Positions 28,801 to 38,130 of a DNA stretch of 64,000 nucleotides are shown piece after piece. Source of the stretch: Hydractinia symbiolongicarpus (taxonomy: Eukaryota > Cnidaria > Hydrozoa > Anthoathecata > Hydractiniidae). The first letter of the stretch is position 1. Each line of letters starts with the position of its first letter. The stretch lies in contig NC_079885.1 of assembly GCF_029227915.1 (NCBI RefSeq), positions 2,480,001 through 2,544,000 on the forward strand, given 5' to 3'. The position numbers and the translations under genes are program-made. The notes below the pieces were generated by a model. The model did no database searches. It was not told where the DNA came from and saw nothing but the letters and a program-made list of their open reading frames with translations.

Positions 28801-30460
28801 TCAAAAATGAAAATATTTTTGAAAACTACAAGTCTCATGCGTTTTAGTGGTGAAAAATAATTTAAAAAATCGTTCGGGAAATGAGTTTACACCCTGGGTA
28901 CTTTCTTTGTATACTTTTGACTATACGGGCCAATCCCGGAAGTTACGGGAGATCGCGGGTTTTCGTTTGCCGGCGATTAAACCTCTTTCATTAAGCGTCT
29001 CATCAAAAATGAAAACATTTTTAAAAACTACAAGTCTCATGCGTTTTAGTGGTGAAAAAAAAAATTAAAAAAACGTTCTGGAAATGAGATTACTTCCTGG
29101 GAACTTTCTTTGTATACTTTTGACTATACGGGCCGAGACCGGAAGTTACGGGAAGTCGTAGGTTTTCGTTTGCCGGCTATTAAACTTCTTTTATTCAGCG
29201 TCTCATCAAAAATGAAAACATTTTTAAAAACTACTAGTCCCATGGGCTTTAGTGGTGAAATAATAATTTAAAAAATCGTTCGGGAAATGAGTTTACACCC
29301 TGGGTACTTTTTTTGTATACTTTTGACTTTACAGGCCGAGTCCGGGATTTACGGGAAATCGCAGGTTTTCGTTTGCCGGCTATTAAACTTCTTTTATTCA
29401 GCGTCTCATCAAAAATGAAAACATTTTTGAAAACTACAAGTCTCATGCGTTTTAGTGGTGAAAAAATAATTTAAAAAATCGTTCGGGAAATGAGTTTACT
29501 TCCTGGGTACTTTCTTTGTATACTTTTGACTATACGGGCCGAGTCCGGGTTTACGGGAAATCGCAGGTTTTCGTTTGCCGGCGATTAAACTCCTTTTATT
29601 CAGCGTCTCATCAAAAATGAAAACATTTCTGAAAACTACAAGTCTCATGCGTTTTAGTGGTGAAAATATAATTTAAAAAATCGTTCGGGAAATGAGTTTA
29701 CTCCCTGGGTACTTTCCTTGTATACTTTTGACTATACGGGCTGAGCTTGGGATTTACAGGAAATCGCGCGTTTTCGTTTGCCGGCGATTAAACTCCTTTT
29801 ACTCAGCGTCTCATCAAAAATGAAAACATTTTTAAAAACTACAAGTCTCATGCGTTTTAGTGGTGAAAAGATAATTTAAAAAATCGTTCTGGAAATGAGT
29901 TTACTCACAGGGTACTTTCTTTGTAAACATTCGACTATACGAGACAAGCCCGGGATTTTGGGAAATCGTGGGTTTTCGTTTGCCGGCGATTAAACCTCTT
30001 TCATTAAGCGTCTCATCAAAAATGAAAACACTTTTGAAAACTGCAAGTCTCATGCGTTTTAGTGGTGAAAAAATAATTTAAAAAATCGTTCTGAAAATGA
30101 GTTTACTTACAGGGTACTTTCTTTGTATACATTCGACTATACGGGCCAATCCCGGAAGTTACGGGAGATCGCGGGTTTTCGTTTGCCGGCGATTAAACCT
30201 CTTTCATTAAGCGTCTCATCAAAAATGAAAACATTTTTAAAAACTACAAGTCTCATGCGTTTTAGTGGTGAAAAAAAATTTAAAAAATCGTTCGGGAAAT
30301 GAGTTTACACCCTGGGTACTTTCTTTGTATACATTCGACTATACGGGCCAAGCCCGGGATTTACGTGAAATCGCGGGTTTTCGTTTGCCGGCGAATAAAC
30401 CTCTTTCATTAAGCGTCTCATCAAAAATGAAAACATTTTTGAAAACTACAAGTCTCATGC
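25840..30460 (+). repeat. Tandem block duplication, spacing 2429 bp (12 monomers)
   Basis: About 25840-28030 matches about 28270-30460 at a 2429-bp offset. Shared rare variants include TACATGCGACTATACGGG (near 26090 and 28515), AATCCCGGAAGTTACGGGAG, CGTATGGGAAATGAG, GGGCTGAGCTTGGGATTTAC and GTAAACATTCGACTATACGA. Differences include TGGTGAAAAAAAATTT against TGGTGTAAAAAAATT and CCGGAGAATAAAC against CCGGCGAATAAAC. The pair is therefore more diverged than the 3.0- and 6.9-kb duplications to the right. Confidence 0.8.
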
Positions 30461-31483
30461 GTTTTAGTGGTGAAAAATAATTTAAAAAATCGTTCGGGAA
30501 ATGAGTTTACACCCTGGGTACTTTCTTTGTATACTTTTGACTATACGGGCCCAGTCCGGGATTTACGGGAAATCGCGGGTTTTCGTGTGCCGGCGATTAA
30601 ACTTCTTTTATTCAGCGTCCCATCAAAAATGAAAACATTTTTGAAAACTACAAGTCTCATGCGTTTTAGTGGTGAAAAAAAAATTTAAAAAATCGTTCTG
30701 GAAATGAGATTACTCCCTGGGAACTTTCTTTGTATACTTTTGACTATACGGGCCGAGTCCGGAAGTTACGGGAAGTCGTGGGTTTTCGTTTGCCGGCGAT
30801 TAAACTCCTTTTATTCTGCATCTCATCAAAAATGAAAACATTTTTAAAAACTAGAAGTCCCATGGGCTTTAGTGGTGAAATAATAATTTAAAAGATCGTT
30901 CGGGAAATGAGTTTACTTCCTGGGTACTTTTTTTGTATACTTTTGACTTTACAGGCCGAGTCTGGGATTTACGGGAAATCGCAGGTTTTCGTTTGCCGGC
31001 TATTAAACTTCTTTTATTCAGCGTCTCATCAAAAATGAAAACATTTTTAAAAACTACTAGTCCCATGGGCTTTAGTGGTGAAATAATAATTTAAAAGATC
31101 GTTCGGGAAATGAGTTTACTTCCGGGGTACTTTTTTTTGTATCCTTTTGACTTTACAGGCCGAGTCCGGAATTTACGGGAAATCGCAGGTTTTCGTTTGC
31201 CGGCTATTAAACTTCTTTTATTCAGCGTCTCATCAAAAATGAAAACATTTTTGAAAACTACAAGTCTCATGCGTTTTAGTGGTGAAAAAATAATTTAAAA
31301 AATCGTTCGGGAAATGAGTTTACTTCCTGGGTACTTTCTTTGTATACTTTTGACTATACGGGCCGAGTCCGGGTTTACGGGAAATCGCAGGTTTTCGTTT
31401 GCCGGCGATTAAACTCCTTTTATTCAGCGTCTCATCAAAAATGAAAACATTTTTGAAAACTACAAGTCTCATGCGTTTTAGTG

Positions 31484-31492
31484 GTGAAAAGA
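31484..31492. repeat. Target-site duplication, left copy
   Basis: GTGAAAAGA immediately precedes the left transposon end. The same nine bases directly follow the right end (34130-34138). Uninterrupted paralogous monomers at 36968 and 40015 carry the sequence only once, between TTTTAGTG and TAATTTAAAA. Confidence 0.93.
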
Positions 31493-31569
31493 CAACCTCG
31501 ATCCCAGGACAAGTTGTCTCTTTTTGAATATCGGACGGCGAGACGAACATGGCCCTGGTGGAGGCTGGT
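31493..31569 (+). repeat. Left terminal inverted repeat (imperfect)
   Basis: The outer arm CAACCTCGATCCCAGG (31493-31508) pairs with the right end with one mismatch. A middle stretch has TTGTCTCT and a CGG/GGCG patch, also seen in inverted order on the right. An inner arm at 31551-31569 (GGCCCTGGTGGAGGCTGGT) matches the complement of 34045-34063 with one mismatch. The spacer between arms differs in length and sequence, so the ends have diverged. Two conserved arms with a variable spacer could be two transposase-binding sites. Confidence 0.9.
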
Positions 31570-31570
31570 C

Positions 31571-31597
31571 AAAAATCTTTGATTTTCGCAGATTTTT
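31571..31597. repeat. Subterminal hairpin-forming inverted repeat
   Basis: AAAAATCT (31571-31578) is followed, after 11 bases, by its perfect complement AGATTTTT (31590-31597), just inside the left TIR and upstream of the helicase start. It could be a protein-binding dyad or chance in AT-rich DNA. Confidence 0.55.
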
Positions 31598-31751
31598 AAT
31601 TAATGCACTCGTGTCTCGTTTATCAGGAATTTTATACTTCCTAGTCTTTGGTAAGCGAGTTTCAATTTAATTATTAGGGTCTGGATTTTATCGTGATCGA
31701 TGGAAATAGAACTTTTTAGTGAAGACTGGACCTTGAAGGCTTTAGGTCGTG

Positions 31752-32718
31752 ATGGCTCTAACGTATATTGATATTTTAAAGCGAATATCTTTCGCATTAA
31801 ATAATTACATTTTTCAGTTTTGCCTGAAACCAAAGCAAGTCATATGTTTGGAAGCTTTGTTAAAGGGGAATGATGTGGTGGCAGTTCTGCCTACTGGATT
31901 TGGAAAATCAATTATTTTTCATTTACTTGCTGATCTCTTCCCAGTTAAAAATGAAAAGAATATTGTTTTGGTCATCAGCCCTTTAACTTCCATTATAAAT
32001 GATCAGGTGAAATACTTGAATGGGATTGGTTTTTCTGCTGCTGTATTGAACTTGGAACAGAGGAAGTTTGAGGCAGATGAGAGCTTGTTTGGAAGTAATG
32101 ATGCAGTGGAGGACGACCATGATGGTACAAATATTACAATTGATTGTGGTATTAAAAACGGAGATATTAAGATTTTATTTGCCCATCCAGAATCCTTTTT
32201 ATCTGATCAAGGGCGATCAATTTTAAAGAGCAAAATTTATCAACAAAATGTGGTAGCTTGCGTGGTTGATGAAGCGCATTGTGTTGAAATGTGGTAAGTA
32301 AACTAGCTCTAGCTGGCTATTCAAGAATATAGATTATAAAATTATAAAAAAACTTTGGTGGTTTTTAAAATTCATTTTTTAAAATAATAATGAAGTACTG
32401 TAGGTATGTATATAGCACATATCATATGAAATATTTAACAAAACTGAATATATACAGTATAAAAATCTGTTATATATATATTAGCTATATGTAATATATA
32501 TATGAAAATATATAATGAAACTAATATAAACGAACATATCTTTTGACAAGTTGATAATATATATCTGTTGGTACATAATATAATAAATTGCTAATATATT
32601 AGCTATACAAAATTTAAAAAAAAACACTCCATTTATATGTTTTAGGGGTGCTGAATTTCGTGAAGATTTTGAAAAATTATGCACACTGAATCAACAAGTA
32701 ATGGATGTTTTTCTTTGA
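31752..32718 (+). pseudogene. RecQ-like superfamily 2 helicase, N-terminal part only (2 exons, truncated)
   Basis: Exon 1 is 31752-32293 and exon 2 is 32646-32718, joined by a GT-AG intron that splits the W codon of the DEAH-box region. The start is the first ATG in frame (MALTYIDILKR); an upstream in-frame GTG is not a credible eukaryotic start. Visible helicase motifs are LKPKQ (about residue 25), Walker A PTGFGKS (47-53), ISPLTSIINDQ (75-85, motif Ia), AHPESFL (144-150), VVDEAHCVEMW (DEAH 173-176), and WGAEFREDF after the splice. This order is typical of RecQ-type 3'-5' DNA helicases. The second RecA-like domain, RQC and HRDC regions are missing: frame continues only to QQVMDVFL and stops at 32716. 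A possible donor GTAATG at 32698 may be a relic of the next intron. The product could bind ATP but should not unwind DNA. It lies inside a TIR element and is probably transposon cargo, not a host RecQ gene. Confidence 0.85.
32294..32645 (+). other. Intron of the RecQ-like gene (AT-rich)
   Basis: The 352-bp intron has donor GTAAGT at 32294 and a pyrimidine-poor acceptor TATGTTTTAG ending at 32645. Splicing restores the RecQ phrase DEAHCVEMW-GAEFREDF across the junction; reading through hits a stop at 32295. The interior is very AT-rich with TATATA runs at about 32460-32580. Small open frames within it on the minus strand are chance. Confidence 0.85.
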
Positions 32719-33428
32719 TCTCAGCCCACAGTTTTTCAATATTAAAATTTTGCATCTCTTCATACCCTTTTTTGTGTAAAATTGATGGTTTTGTTCTTGT
32801 GGCAAGTTTTTTACAGGAACTTTTCAAATTATTAATATAATTATTTTTCAAATATGTAGATATAGTTGGACAGTGGTTAATAATCATTATTTGCTACTAC
32901 CATATTATTATTGGATTTAAGCGCTGTTTCCAGTTTTAATTTTTGCATTGCTGGTATATTGTCTTCGGGAGAAACAATATTGCGTGGTTGCAGTTGTGTG
33001 GTAGGAACTTCAGTTAACTCCTTGTTTTCAGCAAAGTTAAGTTGCTTTCTAGATTTTCCTTTTTCGTTCTTTTTCTCACTTTCAATAGTTTGATTTTTCT
33101 CGTTATGCGGAGACAATATGCCACGTTTGACAGACACGTTTTGTCGTAACTGAATTTGATTCAGTTGAACATTTTTCCGAAAGTCTGACATTTTCTCGAC
33201 AAAGGTGACACAAGACTGACATATAACAGTTGGAAGAGCATCCAGTTCCGTTGTTCTTAACCCACATGTTAGACTTATTTTGTTCTCAATGTTTTTGTTT
33301 TTTCCAATATTGCTGAATATTTTTATAAACAAAGATTTTTGTTTTAATTTGGCACATAACCTGCAGAAATTTCCATCATTGAAAGTGTTACGAAAGTAAA
33401 TCTTCTTAGGAGTAGCTGGCTTAGCCAT
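32642..33428 (-). pseudogene. ZAD-like Cys zinc-finger protein, frameshifted and 3'-truncated
   Basis: Read on the minus strand from an ATG at 33428 (MAKPATPKKIYFRN); an earlier in-frame ATG at 33473 is also possible. The first part shows FCRLC (Cys22, Cys25) and PTVICQSC (Cys70, Cys73), the paired C-x2-C layout of ZAD-type (zinc-finger associated) domains. Next come a basic, polar linker rich in K, E and N, and LEALKSNNN-like tail residues. The frame then stops at 32877-32879, and a second frame shifted by one base opens from ATG 32887 (MIINHCPTIST) and reads SILHKKGYEEMQ and LWAEIKEKHPLL before ending at 32642. This suggests a single-base indel near 32880-32890, or an unrecognised intron. 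The last about 50 bp lie over helicase exon 2 on the other strand and are probably not native coding sequence. I infer a DNA-binding protein encoded by the transposon, facing the helicase gene. The ZAD assignment rests on cysteine spacing only. Confidence 0.68.
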
Positions 33429-34044
33429 TCTTCTATACCTTGAATAAAAAAAGAAAATTTTTATATTTAGCAATATAGATGTATATATATAAATGTATAG
33501 ATAGCTTTGTGTTTTTATCTTATATATAATCCCTTACCATTTTAAGAGTTAACAGAATTCTTGCAATATGTAAAATCTGTGTAATTAGCATGGAAAATAC
33601 ATCCAATCCTTTATCTGTTTTTGCGTTGATGTAGCTAACTGCGCTTACTTTGTATTCTGATGTTCAGTAGTAATAATAATAATAAATAACTAGTAGCTAT
33701 CTATCTGTAACTATATATATGTCTACACTTCTTGTTTTATAACTAGCTAGCTCTAGACAATCTCTTGGTCAGTTGCTAATATTAATTTGAGCATAAGTAG
33801 CATGTAGTTACATACAAGCACATCTGGACTCAGAGTTAACTAGTTAAAACTAATTGAAGCCATAAAAGTTTCTTGCCAAAATGTATTTTTCAAATATTTT
33901 TTTCTGATACAAAACATGTATGCACAGTGTCGGCCATCTTTATTGTTTACAGTTAGTTTCAGCGTGAATATTTCACGGACCGAGTGACGTTTTATCTTTC
34001 GCATAATTAGGTGAAATTCTCGACCAATCACGGCTCGGAATAAA
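33429..34044. other. Transposon spacer between the ZAD-like gene and the right TIR
   Basis: This AT-rich stretch would hold the upstream region of the minus-strand gene. It contains a (TAA)n run at about 33667-33690 and TATATA tracts near 33480 and 33710. The GC content rises after about 33925, approaching the right TIR. The minus-strand frame at 33840-34031 (63 codons) has no recognisable motif. No convincing promoter, RNA gene or transposase exon was recognised. Confidence 0.6.
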
Positions 34045-34129
34045 ACCAGCCTCCTCCAGGGCCTTTTTCGTCAGACCTATCAATAAGCGCAGCGCCGATG
34101 AGAGACAAAAAGCCCTGGGAACGAGGTTG
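34045..34129 (-). repeat. Right terminal inverted repeat (imperfect)
   Basis: Its outer arm (34114-34129, CCTGGGAACGAGGTTG) and inner arm (34045-34063) mirror the left end with one mismatch each. The spacer has GAGAGACAAAAAG and GCGCCGATG patches corresponding to TTGTCTCT and a CGGCG patch on the left. Confidence 0.9.
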
Positions 34130-34138
34130 GTGAAAAGA
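34130..34138. repeat. Target-site duplication, right copy
   Basis: GTGAAAAGA follows the right TIR and continues directly into satellite (TAATTTAAAAAATCG). Removing the element and one copy restores a normal monomer matching 36968 onward. Confidence 0.93.
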
Positions 34139-35343
34139 TAATTTAAAAAATCGTTTTGGAAATGAGTTTACTCACAGGGTACTTTCTTTGTATACATTCG
34201 ACTAAACGGGCCAAGCCCGGGATTTACGGGAAATCGCCGGTTTTCTTTTGCCGGATATTAAACCACTTTTACTAAGCGTCTCATCAAAAATGAAAATATT
34301 TCTGAAAACTACAAGTCTCATGCGTTTTAGTGGTGAAAATATAATTTAAAAAATCGTTCGGGAAATGAGTTTACTCCCTGGGTACTTTCCTTGTATACTT
34401 TTGACTATACGGGCTGAGCTTGGGATTTACGGGAAATCGCGCGTTTTCGTTTGCCGGCGATTAAACTCCTTTTACTCAGCGTCTCATCAAAAATGAAAAC
34501 ATTTTTAAAAACTACAAGTCTCATGCGTTTTAGTGGTGAAAAGATAATTTAAAAAATCGTTCTGGAAATGAGTTTACTCACAGGGTACTTTCTTTGTAAA
34601 CATTCGACTATACGAGACAAGCCCGGGATTTTGGGAAATCGTGGGTTTTCGTTTGCCGGCGATTAAACCTCTTTCATTAAGCGTCTCATCAAAAATGAAA
34701 ACACTTTTGAAAACTGCAAGTCTCATGCGTTTTAGTGGTGAAAAAATAATATAAAAAATCGTTCGGGAAATGAGTTTACTCCCTGGGTACTTTCTTTGTA
34801 TACTTTTGACTATACGGGCCAAGCCCGGGGTTTACGGGAAAACGCGGGTTTTCGTTTGCCGGCGAATAAACGTCTTTTATTCAGCGTCTCATCAAAAATG
34901 AAAACATTTTTGAAAACTACAAGTCTTATGCGTTTTAGTGGGAAAAAATAATTTAAAAAATCGTTCTGGAAATGAGTTTACTCCCTGGGTACTTTCTTCG
35001 TATACTTTTGACTATACGAGCCGAGTCCGGGGTTTACGGGAAATGGCGGGTTTTCGTTTGCGGGCGATTAAACTTCTTTTAATCAGCGTCTCATTAAAAA
35101 TGAAAACATTTTTGAAAACTACAAGTCTCATGCGTTTTAGTGGTGAAAAGATAATTTAAAAAATCGTTCTGGAAATGAGTTTACTCACAGGGTACTTTCT
35201 TTGTAAACATTCGACTATACGAGACAAGCCCGGGATTTTGGGAAATCGTGGGTTTTCGTTTGCCGGCGATTAAACCTCTTTCATTAAGCGTCTCATCAAA
35301 AAACTGAAAACATTTTTGAAAACTACAAGTCTCATGCGTTTTA

Positions 35344-35565
35344 GTGGGGAAAAAAAATTTAAAAAATCGTTCAGGAAATGAGTTTACACCCTGGGTACTT
35401 TCTTTGTATACATTCGACTATACGGGCCAAGCCCCGGATTTACGTGAAATCGCGGGTTTTCGTTTGCCGGCGATTAAACTTCTTTTATACAGTGTCTCAT
35501 CAAAAATGAAAACACTTTTAGAAACTACAAGTCTCATGCGTTTTAGTGGTGTAAAAATAATTTAA
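35344..35565 (+). repeat. Monomer matching a distant one at 24998-25219
   Basis: These two stretches share the rare combination CGTTCAGGAAATGAG, GCCCCGGATTTACG, TTTATACAGTGTCTCATC and AACACTTTTAGAAACTAC, about 10.3 kb apart on either side of the transposon. This indicates block copying across the region before later rearrangement. Confidence 0.65.
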
Positions 35566-35949
35566 AAAATCGTTCGGGAAATGACTTTACTCCCTGGGTA
35601 CTTTCTTTGTATACTTTTGACTATACGGGCCAAGCCCGGGGTTTACGGGAAATCGCGGATTTTCTATTGCCGGCGAATAAACGTCTTTTATTCAGCGTCT
35701 CATCAAAAATGAAAACATTTTTGAAAACTACAAGTCTTATGCGTTTTAGTGGTGAAAAAATAATTTAAAAAATCGTTCTGAAAATGAGTTTACTTACAGG
35801 GTACTTTCTTTGTATACATTCGACTATACGGGCCAAGCCCGGGATTTACGTGAAATCGCGGGTTTTCGTTTGCCGGCGAATAAACCTCTTTCATTAAGCG
35901 TCTCATCAAAAATGAAAACATTTTTGAAAACTACAAGTCTCATGCGTTT

Positions 35950-38130
35950 TAGTGGTGAAAAATAATTTAAAAAATCGTTCGGGAAATGAGTTTACACCCT
36001 GGGTACTTTCTTTGTATACTTTTGACTATACGGGCCCAGTCCGGGATTTACGGGAAATCGCGGGTTTTCGTGTGCCGGCGATTAAACTTCTTTTATTCAG
36101 CGTCCCATCAAAAATGAAAACATTTTTGAAAACTACAAGTCTCATGCGTTTTAGTGGTGAAAAAAAAATTTAAAAAAACGTTCTGGAAATGAGTTTACTC
36201 CCTGGGAACTTTCTTTGTATACTTTTGACTATACGGGCCGAGTCCGGGAGTTACGGGAAGTCGTGGGTTTTCGTTTGCCGGCGATTAAACTCCTTTTATT
36301 CTGCATCTCATCAAAAATGAAAACATTTTTAAAAACTACAAGTCCCATGGGCTTTAGTGGTGAAATAATAATTTAAAAAATCGTTCGGGAAATGAGTTTA
36401 CTTCCTGGGTACTTTTTTTGTATACTTTTGACTTTACAGGCCGAGTCTGGGATTTACGGAAAATCGCAGGTTTTCGTTTGCCGGCTATTAAACTTCTTTT
36501 ATTCAGCGTCTCATCAAAAATGAAAACATTTTTAAAAACTACTAGTCCCATGGGCTTTAGTGGTGAAATAATAATTTAAAAGATCGTTCGGGAAATGAGT
36601 TTACTTCCTGGGTACTTTTTTTGTATACTTTTGACTTTACAGGCCGAGTCCGGGATTTACGGGAAATCGCAGGTTTTCGTTTGCCGGCTATTAAACTTCT
36701 TTTATTCAGCGTCTCATTAAAAATGAAAACATTTTTGAAAACTACAAGTCTCATGCGTTTTAGTGGTGAAAAAATAATTTAAAAAATCGTTCGGGAAATG
36801 AGTTTACTTCCTGGGTACTTTCTTTGTAAACTTTTGACTATACGGGCCGAGTCCGGGTTTACGGGAAATCGCAGGTTTTCGTTTGCCGGCGATTAAACTC
36901 CTTTTATTCAGCGTCTCATCAAAAATGAAAACATTTTTGAAAACTACAAGTCTCATGCGTTTTAGTGGTGAAAAGATAATTTAAAAAATCGTTTTGGAAA
37001 TGAGTTTACTCACAGGGTACTTTCTTTGTATACATTCGACTAAACGGGCCAAGCCCGGGATTTACGGGAAATCGCGGGTTTTCTTTTGCCGGATATTAAA
37101 CCACTTTTACTAAGCGTCTCATCAAAAATGAAAACATTTCTGAAAACTACAAGTCTCATGCGTTTTAGTGGTGAAAATATAATTTAAAAAATCGTTCGGG
37201 AAATGAGTTTACTCCCTGGGTACTTTCCTTGTATACTTTTGACTATACGGGCTGAGCTTGGGATTTACGGGAAATCGCGCGTTTTCGTTTGCCGGCGATT
37301 AAACTCCTTTTACTCAGCGTCTCATCAAAAATGAAAACATTTTTAAAAACTACAAGTCTTATGCGTTTTAGTGGTGAAAAGATAATTTAAAAAATCGTTC
37401 TGGAAATGAGTTTACTCACAGGGTACTTTCTTTGTAAACATTCGACTATACGAGACAAGCCCGGGATTTTGGGAAATCGTGGGTTTTCGTTTGCCGGCGA
37501 TTAAACCTCTTTCATTAAGCGTCTCATCAAAAATGAAAACACTTTTGAAAACTGCAAGTCTCATGCGTTTTAGTGGTGAAAATATAATATAAAAAATCGT
37601 TCGGGAAATGAGTTTACTCCCTGGGTACTTTCTTTGTATACTTTTGACTATACGGGCCAAGCCCGGGGTTTACGGGAAAACGCGGGTTTTCGTTTGCCGG
37701 CGAATAAACGTCTTTTATTTAGCGTCTCATCAAAAATGAAAACATTTTTGAAAACTACAAGTCTTATGCGTTTTAGTGGTGAAAAAATAATTTAAAAAAT
37801 CGTTCTGGAAATGAGTTTACTCCCTGGGTACTTTCTTCGTATACTTTTGACTATACGAGCCGAGTCCGGGGTTTACGGGAAATGGCGGGTTTTCGTTTGC
37901 GGGCGATTAAACTTCTTTTAATCAGCGTCTCATTAAAAATGAAAACATTTTTGAAAACTACAAGTCTGATGCGTTTTAGTGGTGAAAAGATAATTTAAAA
38001 AATCGTTCCGGAAATGAGTTTACTCACAGGGTACTTTCTTTGTAAACTCTCGACTATACGAGACAAGCCCGGGATTTTGGGAAATCGTGGGTTTTCGTTT
38101 GCCGGCGATTAAACCTCTTTCATTAAGCGT
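35950..38130 (+). repeat. Paralogue of the transposon's flanking satellite, without the insertion
   Basis: The left part matches about 30465-31492 (offset about 5485) and the right part matches 34130 to about 35290 (offset 2838). The difference of the two offsets at the insertion point, 2646, equals the element (2637) plus one 9-bp duplication. The empty target is at 36968-36976. A further copy of the empty target lies at 40015-40023, because this region was itself duplicated. Confidence 0.88.

Larger units (their letters stand above)
1..31492 (+). repeat. Satellite array, left block (about 203-bp monomer)
   Basis: Uninterrupted head-to-tail copies of one monomer of about 202-203 bp; 30669-30871 is a representative 203-bp unit. 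Each unit runs from an A/T-rich start (GTGGTGAAAAAATAATTT), through TCGTTCGGGAAATGAG, CTGGGTACTTTC, the palindrome GTATAC, a GC-rich core (GGCCGAGTCCGGGATTTACG, then GTTTGCCGGCGATTAAA), to GCGTCTCATCAAAAATGAAA and AAAACTACAAGTCTCATG. Variants recur: GTATACTTTTGACTATA against GTATACATTCGACTATA against a TTGACTTTACAGGCC type; ATGCGTTTTAG against ATGGGCTTTAG; and units lacking about 6 bp in GAGTCCTGGGTAC. No gene, RNA or unrelated insert was seen in this block. Confidence 0.97.
31493..34129. mobile_element. TIR DNA transposon carrying RecQ-like helicase and ZAD-like genes (internally deleted)
   Basis: This 2637-bp segment interrupts a satellite monomer and shares no sequence with the array. Its ends are inverted: it begins CAACCTCGATCCCAGG and its other end, read on the opposite strand, begins CAACCTCGTTCCCAGG. 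It is flanked by a perfect 9-bp duplication. Inside are the start of a RecQ-like helicase gene on + and a convergent frameshifted ZAD-like gene on -. No transposase with a recognisable DDE or DDD domain was seen, so I leave the superfamily open. A 9-bp duplication is compatible with Mutator-like elements (8-10 bp); P and hAT elements usually give 8 bp. Both genes are cut short where they meet, which suggests a deletion derivative mobilised in trans. Confidence 0.93.

Noticed and set aside
30669-30871. CENP-B box in the monomer
   Set aside because: I compared both strands with the TTCG-N4-A-N2-CGGG core; TTTCGTTTGCCGGCG and TCGTTCGGGAA come close in composition but do not match the required positions.
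1-31492. CRISPR-like array (regular repeats)
   Set aside because: The whole 203-bp unit is repeated with no unique spacers, and the context is eukaryotic.
31600-31833. 77-codon minus-strand frame overlapping the helicase start
   Set aside because: It is antisense to the well-supported helicase exon and has no recognisable motif.
32481-32684. 67-codon minus-strand frame in the helicase intron
   Set aside because: Low-complexity AT-rich translation (rich in I, Y and F) inside an intron defined by good splice sites and restored protein phrase.
32911-33093. 60-codon plus-strand frame
   Set aside because: Shadow of the ZAD-like gene on the opposite strand.
33840-34031. 63-codon minus-strand frame near the right transposon end as a gene
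   Set aside because: No motif or similarity recognised; possibly part of an untranslated leader. Kept only as spacer.
31493-34129. Helitron identity for the helicase-bearing element
   Set aside because: Helitrons lack terminal inverted repeats and target-site duplications and carry a Pif1-type helicase with a Rep domain; here the motifs are RecQ-like and both TIRs and a 9-bp duplication are present.
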